Under the pieces are notes generated by a model. The model was not told the DNA's origin. It made no database searches and saw only the letters and a program-made list of their open reading frames with translations. Below are positions 45,933 through 56,874 of a DNA stretch of 64,000 nt, piece after piece (within the stretch, counting starts at the first letter, position 1; each line of letters starts with the position of its first letter). The stretch is from assembly GCA_902141825.1 (NCBI GenBank), contig CABFPG010000002.1, positions 682,001-746,000 on the forward strand. Direction: 5' to 3'. The translations under genes and the position numbers were made by a program. This DNA is from Thalassocella blandensis (GTDB lineage: Bacteria > Pseudomonadota > Gammaproteobacteria > Pseudomonadales > Cellvibrionaceae).

Positions 45933-46021
45933 AGCGGTTTATATATTTCTCAAAAAATAACGGCAAACAAAAATCGGTTTAGCGCATCGCGGGCGCATGC
46001 CCACTACAACAACAGCCATGA

Positions 46022-48433
46022 TTACGCGTGCCGAATTTCCCAGCAATAGTGTATTTTAGGGTTTTGTTTAAAGTCAGGAGCCAGTGTTTGTTCACTAATA
46101 TTCTGGATATTAAATTGGCCCAATTGCCCTTCATCCAGAGTAAAGCTGCGCAAGTTGTTGGAAAAATACAAGACACCATTTGGATTCAATAATTCCATAC
46201 AGCGCTTTATTAAACTCACATGGTCCCGCTGCACATCAAACACATCACGCATTTTTTTGGAATTAGAAAACGAAGGAGGATCTAGCATAATTACGTCAAA
46301 GCCCTGACGGCAATCGCGCAACCACTTGGTACAATCTGCGTTAACTAATTCGTGCTTTACTGGATTAATATTGTTGAGACTGTAATTACGTGCTGCCCAA
46401 TCCAAATAGGTTTTGGACATATCAACGCTTACCGAACCTGCTGCGCCACCAAGCGCGGCATGCACGCTGGCTGTTGCGGTATAACAAAACAGATTCAAAA
46501 AGTGCTTACCGCGCACCTCTTCTGCAATTTTTAAACGCAGCGGGCGATGATCCAAAAACAATCCGGTGTCCAGGTAGTCCCACAAATTAATTTCCAGCTG
46601 AGCTTTGCCTTCAGACACTGCGAAAAGTTTGTGCTGAACTGAAGACCTTATATCTCTTTGAGAGCCAGAGGAATGGGGTTTATTTTTCTGGAGTTTTTCG
46701 TATTGCGAAGTACCGCGATTTCGTCTTCGCTGTTTAATCACGATGAAGTCATCAGTACAATCGAAATAATGTGCCGCTGCACACACCAGCTCCTCGAATC
46801 GGGCTTGCGCCTTGTTTTCATCAATACTTTTGGGAGCTTGGTATTCCTGAATGTGTAAATATTGCTGATACACATCTATCGCCGCAGAATACTCTGGCAT
46901 ATCAGCATCGTACAGGCGATAACACATAACGCCCTCCTGCTTTAACCAGGCATTTAACCTTTTGCGATTTTTCTTTAAGCGATTGAGTACCATTTTGGCC
47001 CCATCACTCAGAGGCATATCTTTTTGCTGCAAGCGCTCCTTACTTTCAGCCATTGGTTTAGCAGCTTGCTCAGCGGGTTCGCGCTTTCGCTCTTCGCTGA
47101 TCGACTGGTCTTTTCCCTGTTCAGTGCCCTGTTCATTGTCTTGCTCAGAGTCCTGCTCATTGTCCACGCGCAGAATGCTTTCCTCGCCCTGAATATCAAA
47201 CAACACCAGTTCACTGGGAATTTTGCCATTAAACAGTTTGTAACGGCGTTTTGGGCGCAAACGCATTTCCTGAGCCAGTTCTTTATTACCCGTAAAAATG
47301 CCTACCTGCCAACCCGGCAATTCCGTTTTTACCACCTGCCCAAGGGTTTGATAGTCTTTGCGCAGTGCTTCGATTTCACCCAGACGCTCGCCATAAGGTG
47401 GATTACAAATCAGTAGCCCCCGGTCCAGATTAATGTGCGTTGGCTTTTTAAAATCCGCCGCATCCTTTTTACTTAATCGAATATAATCGTCAAGTCCAGC
47501 GGCGGCTATATTGGCGGCTGCAGCATCCAGCACCTTATGGTTAATATCGTAACCGCGAATTTCAGGCATTGCGCGGGCAAGACCTTCCTGCTTTTTCTGC
47601 AGCGCGTCATTCACTGTCTGCTGCCACAGTGTTTCATCATGAAAACTCAGTTTCTCAAAACCGAATTTTTTACGCGTAAGCCCGGGAGCGATATTCGCGG
47701 CCATCAACGCACCCTCAATTAATAAAGTCGCCGATCCACACATTGGGTCGAGCAGTGCGACGCAAGCCAACGGGTTTGACGATTCGGGGGCGTCATCAGG
47801 CATCTGCGTTTGAAGTGTTGTATCAAGCAGCGAACTCCAACCGGCACGGATTAATACTGCCGCAGCCAGGTTTTCTTTTAACGGGGCATCCCCTTGCGCC
47901 ACTCGATAGCCACGTTTGTGCAGACTTTCACCCGAAACATCTAGCGCAATATGGGCTTTGCCTTTAGCGAGGCGAACGTTGATACGAACATCCGGGTTGC
48001 TTTTTTCAATGCTGGGGCGCACGCCGTCTACCGAGCGAAACTGATCGATAATAGCGTCTTTAACCGTTAGTGCGGCGAAGTGGGTATTGCGAATTTGCTT
48101 GTTGGCACCAATAAAATTAACCAGCAAACTCGCTTGCGGGCCAAATAACGACGGCCATTCAATGGACTGCACCGCTGCGTAAAGCTGGTCGGCCGTTTCA
48201 ACGGGTGAATCCGCCAGACTTAACAAGACACGATTTGCCACTCTTGACCATAAGCACAATGTGTAGAGCGATTGCAAATTGCCACGACAGTAAACGCCAC
48301 CGGCCGTTTCGCGCGTGACGCTTATGGCATGTGTATTTAATTCGTCAACAAGAAGTTGTTCCATTCCTGCTGGACAGGTCACAAAAATGTTTTGCTCTTC
48401 TGTAAACAGGTTTTTTTTATTCGATGAAGCCAT
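46022..48433 (-). CDS. rlmL: 23S rRNA methyltransferase RlmKL
   Basis: 803 aa from ATG 48433 (a TTG 15 bp further upstream is in frame). THUMP domain at residues 45-160, the RlmL m2G2445 methyltransferase (LLDPMCGSATLLIEGALMAA, LLICNPPYGER) at about 190-400, and the RlmK m7G2069 half (HFLNLFCYTATASVHAALGG, MLDPPSFSNS) at the C-terminus. Between them is a ~70-residue insertion rich in Glu, Gln, Asp and Lys. Similar linkers in E. coli RlmKL are shorter. It modifies two guanines of helix 74. Confidence 0.93.
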   Translation of the reverse strand: MASSNKKNLFTEEQNIFVTCPAGMEQLLVDELNTHAISVTRETAGGVYCRGNLQSLYTLCLWSRVANRVLLSLADSPVETADQLYAAVQSIEWPSLFGPQASLLVNFIGANKQIRNTHFAALTVKDAIIDQFRSVDGVRPSIEKSNPDVRINVRLAKGKAHIALDVSGESLHKRGYRVAQGDAPLKENLAAAVLIRAGWSSLLDTTLQTQMPDDAPESSNPLACVALLDPMCGSATLLIEGALMAANIAPGLTRKKFGFEKLSFHDETLWQQTVNDALQKKQEGLARAMPEIRGYDINHKVLDAAAANIAAAGLDDYIRLSKKDAADFKKPTHINLDRGLLICNPPYGERLGEIEALRKDYQTLGQVVKTELPGWQVGIFTGNKELAQEMRLRPKRRYKLFNGKIPSELVLFDIQGEESILRVDNEQDSEQDNEQGTEQGKDQSISEERKREPAEQAAKPMAESKERLQQKDMPLSDGAKMVLNRLKKNRKRLNAWLKQEGVMCYRLYDADMPEYSAAIDVYQQYLHIQEYQAPKSIDENKAQARFEELVCAAAHYFDCTDDFIVIKQRRRNRGTSQYEKLQKNKPHSSGSQRDIRSSVQHKLFAVSEGKAQLEINLWDYLDTGLFLDHRPLRLKIAEEVRGKHFLNLFCYTATASVHAALGGAAGSVSVDMSKTYLDWAARNYSLNNINPVKHELVNADCTKWLRDCRQGFDVIMLDPPSFSNSKKMRDVFDVQRDHVSLIKRCMELLNPNGVLYFSNNLRSFTLDEGQLGQFNIQNISEQTLAPDFKQNPKIHYCWEIRHA

Positions 48434-49067
48434 ATTGATTCTGCACAATATAAATATTTAATCGTTCACATTTTAAGTCACGTTTGGGAAACTGTCAGTC
48501 CGCCACAAAAATGTGGTGGAAAAAACAGGGTCCAGTCGATCCTCAATTGTGCGGGCTGCTGAGAGATTCCTTTAATCTTGCCTATTCTAAAAAGGCAGTG
48601 AGCCATTCTGCGTGCTCAAACCCTCTCTCAGCTGCTCGCTTGACTATCACAGCTTTCGTCATAAACATCTTCGTTATAGCGAAAACCCGTTAGTCGTGTT
48701 CTTTATCATTTTGATCTTACTTAGACCTGCAAGTTTTAATTTTACGGATTAACACTTGCAACAGTCTTTATTTTTACACACATTAAAAACCAATGATCTA
48801 AACGTAAATGGTCTAAACGTAAATGGTCTAAATGTAGAAAGTCTAAACGTTAATGGCCACTAGTTAATCGGCCACTAGGTAAACACTCCCTGGATTTATT
48901 GGTTTTTAGCGACGAGTGTCGGTCTTAGCTTTTTAACACCAGCGGTTTCGAGCATTCAAATAACCGAATGCGCCAAAACACATTTCTCTGGTTCTAAGAC
49001 TTTATTTATTAGCCTTTAAATATTAACCCTAACCAATCAGCAAAATAAATGTACGAGTAGTCTGCCT
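48434..49067. other. Intergenic region between rlmL and rmf
   Basis: About 630 bp without a supportable gene; a 69-codon frame at 48484-48693 has no ribosome site or family. It contains the 15-bp tandem repeats listed separately and must hold the rmf promoter. Confidence 0.5.
48793..48884. repeat. 15-bp tandem repeats upstream of rmf
   Basis: Four units of the ATGGTCTAAACGTAA type start at 48793, 48808, 48823 and 48838. Two further units of GGCCACTAG type start at 48855 and 48870, also 15 bp apart. Six imperfect units share one period but change sequence halfway. Confidence 0.8.
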
Positions 49068-49280
49068 ATGAAACGCCAAAAAAGAAATCAAACAGAAAGA
49101 GCAATGGCCCGCGGATATCATGCGGGCATTAATGGAAAGTCACGCAATGTATGCCCTTATGAATCAGGTGAAGCAAGACACGTTTGGTTAACCGGTTGGC
49201 GCGAAGCAAGGCAGGATCTATGGAACGGTTACAATCCAATGGCACAAGCCCAGCGTTTAAGTCATTTACATATGACGTAG
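49068..49280 (+). CDS. rmf: Ribosome modulation factor
   Basis: 70 aa, slightly longer than E. coli RMF (55 aa). Core MKRQKRNQTERAMARGYHAG, then GKSRNVCPY and WLTGWREARQDLWNGY identifies the family. It dimerises 70S ribosomes into inactive 100S particles in stationary phase. The ATG follows no strong ribosome site. It is alone between two long intergenic regions. Confidence 0.93.
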   Translation: MKRQKRNQTERAMARGYHAGINGKSRNVCPYESGEARHVWLTGWREARQDLWNGYNPMAQAQRLSHLHMT

Positions 49281-49489
49281 TTTTTACATAACTGTTTCTT
49301 TAGCGAAACTTATTTTTTCACAAGAGTTTTTTTACCACATCAGCAAAACACGAGGAAAAAACATACATTACTGCAAATACCAAGCGCTTACATTCACTGA
49401 CTATGCAACAATATTCGGGTCTGTAAGCTCATCTGTTTAGCTCCGCAAGGGGCCTTCAGGCTCGCATTCAACGAGCCACTAAAAGAGGC

Positions 49490-50509
49490 TTATGATGCTG
49501 AGGAAATGGCCTCAGCCGCCTCTTTTACCAATTCTGGACCACGATAAATAAAACCACTGTAAATTTGCACCAGACTAGCACCCGCTTTAATTTTTTCAGC
49601 GGCATCTTCCCCTGTCATTATTCCACCCACACCGATAATGGGAATTTTCCCTTTCAAATGCTCGGCGAGCACTTTAATTGCCGCTGTAGATTTTTCTCTT
49701 ACAGGTCTACCGCTTAAACCACCTGCTTCATCCTTATACTCTGAGTTTTCTACACCCTCACGCGACAAGGTCGTATTGGTAGCGATAACGCCATCAATTT
49801 CGTAATGAAGGAATGTGGCCGCCACCTGTGCTAATTCTTCTTCACTCATATCAGGCGCAATTTTCACGGCAACAGGCTTATATTTACCATGTTTGGAATA
49901 TAGCTCACCCTGCTTTCTCTTAATCCCTTCCAACAGTACATTCAGCGCTTCACCGAACTGCAAATTACGCAGGCCCGGAGTATTTGGCGAGGATATATTT
50001 ATCGTAATGTAGTCCGCATAAGGATATACAGCCTCCATACATATCTCGTAATCACGCAGAGCATGCTCTTCCTCCGTCGCTTTATTTTTACCAATATTGA
50101 TCCCCAAAACACCAGTAAAACGACGGCGTTTTACATTCTCTACCAGATGCTCAACACCTTTGTTGTTGAATCCCATGCGATTGATAATAGCTTGCTCCTC
50201 TGTCAGTCGGAACAATCGTGGCTGTGGATTGCCTGGTTGCGCTAATGGCGTCACAGTGCCTATTTCTACGAACCCAAACCCCAGATCTCCCAGGCCATTA
50301 AAATAGTCGCCGTTTTTGTCCAGGCCCGCAGCCAGACCTACAGCATTCGGAAAGCGGATTCCCATCACTTCTACGGGGTCATTATCCACTTCTGGAGCAA
50401 ATGGTTTCACCAGGTGTAAACGCTCAGCAGCACCAATCATGTCCAAAGACAGCTCATGAGACACTTCTGGGTCTAAACGGAATAGTAAATTACGCAGATA
50501 TTTGTACAT
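49490..50509 (-). CDS. pyrD: Dihydroorotate dehydrogenase (quinone), class 2
   Basis: 339 aa. Class 2 enzyme with an N-terminal membrane-associating helix pair ([20 protein letters not shown]), FMN-binding [14 protein letters not shown] and NRMGFNNKG, and the catalytic Ser in [14 protein letters not shown]. Near the C-terminus, [20 protein letters not shown] and [12 protein letters not shown] bind FMN phosphate. It oxidises dihydroorotate to orotate using quinone in pyrimidine synthesis. Confidence 0.96.
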   Translation of the reverse strand: MYKYLRNLLFRLDPEVSHELSLDMIGAAERLHLVKPFAPEVDNDPVEVMGIRFPNAVGLAAGLDKNGDYFNGLGDLGFGFVEIGTVTPLAQPGNPQPRLFRLTEEQAIINRMGFNNKGVEHLVENVKRRRFTGVLGINIGKNKATEEEHALRDYEICMEAVYPYADYITINISSPNTPGLRNLQFGEALNVLLEGIKRKQGELYSKHGKYKPVAVKIAPDMSEEELAQVAATFLHYEIDGVIATNTTLSREGVENSEYKDEAGGLSGRPVREKSTAAIKVLAEHLKGKIPIIGVGGIMTGEDAAEKIKAGASLVQIYSGFIYRGPELVKEAAEAISSAS

Positions 50510-50574
50510 AGAGAGAACAACTTGTGTATTTGAAAGGCAAAAATTTGAGGTGCGAAGAATACAGAAGATTGGCT

Positions 50575-50796
50575 TCAGAGTCGACGAATAGATGAAAATT
50601 TCATGTTCTCGTCAAACACAATGATGAAACTGCCTTGAACGCCGTCATGTGTGACAAAAGGCCGAAGAATATGTGCTGGGAAACGGATTCTACGACCATC
50701 TCTAGCAAGTGCATTGGCATTTTTTGCCTGCCCGGAATACAGTTTCAAAAATTCTTCTGCTGAAATATGCAGATCAATAATTACCTGATTCGTCAT
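50575..50796 (-). CDS. DUF2835 family protein
   Basis: 73 aa from ATG 50796; a TTG five codons upstream is less likely. Residues match the DUF2835 pattern: [18 protein letters not shown]-like opening, [20 protein letters not shown] and [13 protein letters not shown] at the C-terminus. Function unknown; common in pseudomonads and relatives. Downstream of gdhB on the same strand. Confidence 0.8.
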   Translation of the reverse strand: MTNQVIIDLHISAEEFLKLYSGQAKNANALARDGRRIRFPAHILRPFVTHDGVQGSFIIVFDENMKFSSIRRL

Positions 50797-50959
50797 AGGA
50801 TGGAAATTCAAACCCTCTTCACAGGGACCGGATAAAGCTGATTCATTTTGTGCTAGCCGTTGATCGTACGAGTACGATTTTGCGGATGTGCTTTTGCCTT
50901 TTATTTAATTGCGTTAATTTTTACGTTAACGACTATTTATACCATCGCGTCTTGCCAAC

Positions 50960-51001
50960 CATGCCTGCCTTGTCCGCCATGCCCGCCTTGTCCGCCATGC
51001 C
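50960..51001. repeat. 18-bp tandem repeat between gdhB and the DUF2835 gene
   Basis: Two units, CATGCCTGCCTTGTCCGC and CATGCCCGCCTTGTCCGC, start at 50960 and 50978, with a partial third beginning CATGCC at 50996. Lies downstream of the gdhB stop. Confidence 0.75.
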
Positions 51002-51082
51002 TCACTGTCGCCTGAGTCATACAGCAGCATGATCAGGCAAACAGATAAGACATTAAAGCGTTAAGACACAAACACAACCGGA

Positions 51083-54000
51083 CTAGGACCAGGATTCTGC
51101 ATGTTCCGTCGCCTGCGCCAGATCGATCAACTCACGCAAAGCCACGGAAAACATTGCGTAATCGGTCACTTGTGACCCCTGCACCTCGTTCACCATATTG
51201 CGCCAGCGATTCACTAAATAGGCATTTTTCTGTGCCCAGATATCATACGCTTCGCTTATCGGCATATCCCCTTTAAGACGAATCATCGCCACGGAGAGTT
51301 TTCTCAACTGGGCGCTTAGATCATCGATAAAACTTTCGCGAGCCAAGGCTTGCCAATAGCTTTCGACATGAACATCTGAAAGTTGCGTCGCAAACCAGTA
51401 CAAGCCCAGATGATCCAGTAAATAGAAAAACACCTCGGCCACTTCACGCATAATATTCTGCGATTGCGCCTGATCTAAACTGCCGCCATTTTTTGCTGCA
51501 TGCGCGGCTTGTACATGTAAGATTGCCTCAACCACGCTTAAACCAGAGAACAAATTATCGGGCATGGATAGCGCATTCACCCACTGTTCTTCAATCGCAT
51601 AAGATTGCATGCTTTCTTTGCGTTTATTCCACGCATCCAGCACGACACCGGTTGCCAGCCCATCTACGATATTCTGTAATTCCAAAATACCATCGCGGAA
51701 AGTTTTAACATCCACCTCTGGATTCAGCCCGGCTCGACGATTCCTTAAAAACCAGCGGGTTCCTCGGCGAACACGACGCACGATATTCACCATGAGTTCC
51801 GCCTGGTACTCAGACGGGACTTTGTTATCCAGCTGCTTGACATATTGCTGGAACTGCTCGAACTGAAAAACATCCCGCGAAACAATGTACGCTTTGGCTA
51901 CGTCAGGCATGGAAGCGCCCGTGGTTTCAAGTAGTCGATGCGCAGAGGTTATACCTAAATTGTTGATCAGATCATTCGCCACTTGCGTTCCGACAATTTC
52001 CTTTTTGAGGCGATGCTGATAGATACTTTCCGGGTATTTACTTCTCAGCTTGGGAGGAAATGCCGTCTCGATTTCTTTGACGATATATGGATCATTTGAA
52101 ATCTCTGACGAAATTAAAGCTTCTTTCAATACCACCTTGGAATAGGATATCAATACAGACAATTCGGGCCGGGTTAACGCCTTGCCCTGCCCTTGTCGCT
52201 CAACAATGGTTTCATCCGTTGGCAAATATTCCAATGCACGATCAAGCTTACCTTGTGATTCAAGATAGCTGATAAATCGTCGGTATTCATTGATGCGCGA
52301 ACCTACTTCATGTTCTGCCAAACTGATGGATAAAGTCTGCCGGTAATTATTTTGCAACACAAGCTGCGCCACTTCATCCGTCATATCCACCAACATGGCA
52401 TTGCGTTGTTTTTCCGTTAAATCACCATTGACCACAAGTTCATCCAGCAGGATTTTAATATTCACTTCGTGGTCCGAGCAGTCAACACCTGCAGCATTAT
52501 CGATAAAGTCTGTATTACAGGCACCGCTATTTAAGGTGTACTCCACACGGCCGAGTTGAGTCATACCCAGGTTGCCGCCCTCGCCAAAAACACGGCAGCG
52601 CAGGTCTTTTCCATCCACACGCAAACTGTCATTGGCCTTATCGCCAACTTTACTGTGAGATTCCCAGCTGGCTTTTACATAGGTCCCGATTCCCCCATTC
52701 CAAATCAAATCCACAGGCGCTTTCAACAGGGCTGAGATTAATTCTGTTGGGGTTAATTTGTCTGCAGTAATGGAAAACCGTTCTTTCATTTGCGCAGAAA
52801 TACTGATGGATTTACTCGAACGCAAAAACACACCACCGCCCGCAGAGATCAATTCCTTGTTGTAATCTTCCCAACTGGTTCGAGGGGTATCAAACAATCT
52901 TTTGCGCTCGGGGAAACTTGTTGCTGCGTCGGGGTTCGGATCAATAAAAATGTGCATATGGTTGAAAGCTGCACACAGACGAATTTTTTCGGAAAGCAGC
53001 ATGCCATTGCCAAAAACATCCCCCGCCATATCGCCAATGCCGATAACGGTAAATTCTTCATTTTGAATATCAATGCCTTTTTCGCGAAAATGTCGCTGCA
53101 CGGAAACCCATGCACCTTTTGCAGTAATTCCCATGCCTTTATGGTCATAGCCCTGACTACCGCCCGAGGCGAAAGCATCCCCCAACCAATGGCCATAGCG
53201 CAGCGAAATTTCGTTGGCAATATCAGAAAATGTTGCGGTTCCTTTGTCTGCCGCTACAACTAAATAAGGGTCATCTTCATCTTTGCAAATAACACTGTCA
53301 GGTTTGACCACATTACCACTGACGAAGTTGTCCGTGATATCCAACAAGCCCTGAATGAAGATTTTATAGCAGGCAATCCCTTCCGCCTGAGTTTCATCCC
53401 GCCCCATGGATTTATCCAACATTTTCGCAACGAACCCGCCCTTGGCGCCGTTGGGAACAATAACCGCATTCTTCACTTGTTGCGCTTTAACCAAACCCAA
53501 CACTTCTGTGCGGTAATCCTGATTTCTGTCCGACCAACGCAACCCTCCGCGGGCCACTTTTCCGCCACGCAAATGGACGCCCTCGACTCGTGGAGAATAC
53601 ACATAAATTTCGAACATCGGACGTGGCGCAGGCATTTCCGGAATATTTCGTGGGCTGAACTTTATTGAAATATAATCCCGATCCTGATTATGTTCATTTT
53701 TTTGATAGAAGTTAGTTCGCAGCGTACCCAGCATTAAATCCAGATACCGTCGCAAAACACGGTCTTCGTTCAGATTACTGACCGCATCCAGGCTTTCAAT
53801 AATTTTTGTTTTTAATCGGTCACTGCGCGATATGTTTTTTTCTTTATCCTCATACTTATTCACTCGCGGATCAAAATTGGCTTTAAAAAAGGCAACCAGA
53901 TTACGCGTAATTTCCAAATGGTGTACCAGTGTGTCAGCAATAAAACGCTGCGCTGAATTGAATGCGATTTGTTTTAAATACCCGGCATACGCGCGCAGAA

Positions 54001-56053
54001 CGGTAACCTCACGCCAATTGATACGAGCCCCCAACACCAGCCGGTTAAAGGCATCATTTTCACATTTCCCTCGCCACACGGCAGCAAATGCCTCTTCAAA
54101 GTGTGCACGCACAGCATGCACATCGACTTTAACAGGCAAGCCAAATTTCAATGTGAAATCATGCATCCAAACAACATTGCCATTGAGCTTTTTGATTTTG
54201 TATGGATGCTCGCCCATGACGCGAAGGCCAAGATTTTCCAATATAGGAATCACATAAGACAGCTCCAGCGGTGTGTTGTGATGCAACACTTTAAAGCGCA
54301 ACTGACTATCATCAGCGCCAACAGGCTGGAATAGATTCATCGCAATATCTTCGCCTTCATCCAGCTTTTCCAGTATTTCAATATCTTTCGCTGCGGTTCG
54401 TGCGTCATAGTCTTCTTGATACGAGGGCGAAAACGCATCACGGTAAACATTGAAATACTTCAGTCCCTTGCTTTCACCATATTCATCAATCAGCGCTGTT
54501 TGTAAATGCTCGGTCCAGTTGCGGGTAATATCGCGAATAGCTTCTTCCAGCGCTTTTACATCTATTTCCTGGTTGCGATTATCGTCATCTATGCGAAATA
54601 CAAATTGAGCGCGCGCCAAGGTGGATTCGGAAAAAAATGTCGTTGAATCAAATTCTTTTGAATTTAAGGCATTGCCAATCAGGCTTTGAATTTTTTCCCG
54701 TACTTGCGTGTTGTACAGATCCCTGGGCACATACACCATACAATTCACAAAGCTACCGAACGGATCTTTACGCACGATTAGACGCACAACGTGCCGCTCG
54801 TTAATGGTTGCGACACTCCAGATATTTTGGAAAAGTGTATCGGTATCCGATTGAAACAGCTCCTCTTTAGGGAAATTATCGATAACTCGGATTAGATTTT
54901 TGCCGTAATGCCCATTCGGATCGAGCCCGGTGCGCTTCACGATGGCATCCATTTTAGTTCGCAACAAAGGAATCACTTTAGGTGAAAGCGAATAAACAGA
55001 ATATGTGAACAAGCCTAAAAACCGCACTTCCCCGCACACTTCTCCCTGCGCGTTAAATTTCTTCACCACCACATAATCCGGATACACCGCGCGATGAACA
55101 TTAGACCGAGTGGATGACTTAGAGAAAAACACCACGCTTTCACTGCTGTAAAAACGTTTCATGCCCTGACTAAAATGTTCCTCCTGAAGGACATTTTCGG
55201 TTTTTTCCAGCTTTTTAAAGATGCCTCTTCGCTGGTCCAACGCTTCTTCCAGGCATTGCTTTTCATTTTTCTTGCTGTATTTGTATTCTCTAAAGCCGAG
55301 AAAGGTGAAATGCGAATCTTTTAACCATGAGAGAAACTCAACCGCCTCTTTCTCATGAGACCGGTGTTGTTTCAGGTTTGCTGCCGCCGACTCGACCTGC
55401 TCCAGCATCGCGTGATAGTCGTTCACGACGTTGGTAATATCATTCAATACAGCCAAGAGGGATTGACGAATGGAAGCATGTTCAGATTCGTCATGCAGGC
55501 TGGTCTCTATGTAAACCAGCGCTTCGCGAGATTCGACGAGCGCTTCTTCTTGAGCTTGTGTATTGCCTTGGCCCGCCGCGGCTTCCTGATCCTTCGCTTT
55601 ACCCGGCGCCAGGTTGCTGGTGAGACTGACCAGTTCACCATTAGGTTTACGCAGCATATTCAGTACAGTGCTTTGCACGACTTGAATGGGCATGTCACGA
55701 CGATTTAATTCAATGCGTATGGAATCTACCAGGAAAGGCATATCGCGCTGTAATACAGTAATCACCGTGCGACCGCTCAGCCAGCCATGCTCTTCCAGAT
55801 TCGGGTTAAATACCTGTACCCTGGCTGCTGAGGCGACATCATCATGAATAAAATATTGCAGCCCGAGTAGAAAGTTACTTAGATCGCATACTTCTCGACC
55901 AACCCACTCTTCAAGAGGGAAAAAAGATAAGTAGATTTTCGCAAAACTGACGAGCGCTTCGGCTTCATCAGAGGGATATTTTTGTGATGCGAAACTTTCG
56001 ATGGCGTTAATCAGTTGATCGAAATGCTCAATATGACCAGCATTGATTTCCAC
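51083..56053 (-). CDS. gdhB: NAD-specific glutamate dehydrogenase, large type
   Basis: 1656 aa, near the ~1600 residues of the large bacterial NAD-GDH family. A long N-terminal region (about 700 residues) with ACT-like domains precedes the catalytic core: GGLRWSDRNQDYRTEVLGLV, VIVPNGAKGGFV, then FTVIGIGDMAGDVFGNGMLL and HMHIFIDPNPD. A C-terminal helical domain follows. The enzyme oxidatively deaminates glutamate to 2-oxoglutarate and is allosterically controlled. It stands alone. Confidence 0.93.
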   Translation of the reverse strand: MEINAGHIEHFDQLINAIESFASQKYPSDEAEALVSFAKIYLSFFPLEEWVGREVCDLSNFLLGLQYFIHDDVASAARVQVFNPNLEEHGWLSGRTVITVLQRDMPFLVDSIRIELNRRDMPIQVVQSTVLNMLRKPNGELVSLTSNLAPGKAKDQEAAAGQGNTQAQEEALVESREALVYIETSLHDESEHASIRQSLLAVLNDITNVVNDYHAMLEQVESAAANLKQHRSHEKEAVEFLSWLKDSHFTFLGFREYKYSKKNEKQCLEEALDQRRGIFKKLEKTENVLQEEHFSQGMKRFYSSESVVFFSKSSTRSNVHRAVYPDYVVVKKFNAQGEVCGEVRFLGLFTYSVYSLSPKVIPLLRTKMDAIVKRTGLDPNGHYGKNLIRVIDNFPKEELFQSDTDTLFQNIWSVATINERHVVRLIVRKDPFGSFVNCMVYVPRDLYNTQVREKIQSLIGNALNSKEFDSTTFFSESTLARAQFVFRIDDDNRNQEIDVKALEEAIRDITRNWTEHLQTALIDEYGESKGLKYFNVYRDAFSPSYQEDYDARTAAKDIEILEKLDEGEDIAMNLFQPVGADDSQLRFKVLHHNTPLELSYVIPILENLGLRVMGEHPYKIKKLNGNVVWMHDFTLKFGLPVKVDVHAVRAHFEEAFAAVWRGKCENDAFNRLVLGARINWREVTVLRAYAGYLKQIAFNSAQRFIADTLVHHLEITRNLVAFFKANFDPRVNKYEDKEKNISRSDRLKTKIIESLDAVSNLNEDRVLRRYLDLMLGTLRTNFYQKNEHNQDRDYISIKFSPRNIPEMPAPRPMFEIYVYSPRVEGVHLRGGKVARGGLRWSDRNQDYRTEVLGLVKAQQVKNAVIVPNGAKGGFVAKMLDKSMGRDETQAEGIACYKIFIQGLLDITDNFVSGNVVKPDSVICKDEDDPYLVVAADKGTATFSDIANEISLRYGHWLGDAFASGGSQGYDHKGMGITAKGAWVSVQRHFREKGIDIQNEEFTVIGIGDMAGDVFGNGMLLSEKIRLCAAFNHMHIFIDPNPDAATSFPERKRLFDTPRTSWEDYNKELISAGGGVFLRSSKSISISAQMKERFSITADKLTPTELISALLKAPVDLIWNGGIGTYVKASWESHSKVGDKANDSLRVDGKDLRCRVFGEGGNLGMTQLGRVEYTLNSGACNTDFIDNAAGVDCSDHEVNIKILLDELVVNGDLTEKQRNAMLVDMTDEVAQLVLQNNYRQTLSISLAEHEVGSRINEYRRFISYLESQGKLDRALEYLPTDETIVERQGQGKALTRPELSVLISYSKVVLKEALISSEISNDPYIVKEIETAFPPKLRSKYPESIYQHRLKKEIVGTQVANDLINNLGITSAHRLLETTGASMPDVAKAYIVSRDVFQFEQFQQYVKQLDNKVPSEYQAELMVNIVRRVRRGTRWFLRNRRAGLNPEVDVKTFRDGILELQNIVDGLATGVVLDAWNKRKESMQSYAIEEQWVNALSMPDNLFSGLSVVEAILHVQAAHAAKNGGSLDQAQSQNIMREVAEVFFYLLDHLGLYWFATQLSDVHVESYWQALARESFIDDLSAQLRKLSVAMIRLKGDMPISEAYDIWAQKNAYLVNRWRNMVNEVQGSQVTDYAMFSVALRELIDLAQATEHAESWS

Positions 56054-56874
56054 GATGGAATCCTCATTATTGTGTTTGCCAACAATCTCACCGACAGTGG
56101 CAATTCGAACAGAAATTATTCAGAAAGGCTTGTGATAGCCGGTATTTTATAACAGGTAACGATAGCCCTGTGATATACCTTACCGAACTTCAATAAAAAT
56201 TAAATTTTACGCCCCAGGCTATTGATAATACACGTTTTTGACCTTACATAAGCATAGTTCATTTCAGCTCATTTCCTGCGCTATTTGGCAGAAAGCTAAA
56301 GCTTATGGGAACCTATGACATGCATACTTGTCAGTGGCAGTCTAGTTTCCTTTTTATGGCACTTGTTTTCATATCAAGGCTGGGTATTTAACCAGAGGTG
56401 AAACGGGCACAAGATGCGAGTGCAATGGCCGAGCCGCCATAGCAAGTCCATCTGGCAAGTCAACGGAAATTCAAGTATGAGTCCAGGACAAGGCGATTAC
56501 TGTAGACTGACCGTCGGCCCTGCAAAAGATTCAAACACGAGCTTTTGCAGACATTTTTTTTGCACAGGAAGCAATGCAAGGAAAAGCACAGAAGTGCTGC
56601 TCGATTCAAGGCATGAGAGCCAAAAGCTTTAGAATATGAGCATATGCCAAATCGGGAAGCAAATTTGCTCCGAGGCAAAAACAGCGTGAAGCAGCAAGAC
56701 TACGGGTGGTGACGTAATCTCTGACTGACACACGTGCCTCAACAGGTAAACGATAAATACAATAGATACCTATAAAAGTAGCGCAGAAAAGCCACCGCAA
56801 AACAAACCAGAACGTAGGCTTTACTTTAATAGAGCCGGCATAACGTAGCAGATAAAATAAGGTAAGCAGCTATT
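56054..56874. other. Intergenic region between gdhB and the MoxR operon
   Basis: About 820 bp. It holds the two divergent promoters (gdhB leftward and moxR rightward). A few frames of 60-70 codons exist, but none has a ribosome site or recognisable product. Confidence 0.5.

Noticed and set aside
45933-46021. LexA box for uvrB
   Set aside because: No CTG-n10-CAG pattern occurs in the short gap before uvrB.
56414-56632. 72-codon rightward frame between gdhB and the MoxR gene
   Set aside because: No ribosome site, biased composition and no recognisable family; overlapped by an equally long frame on the other strand.
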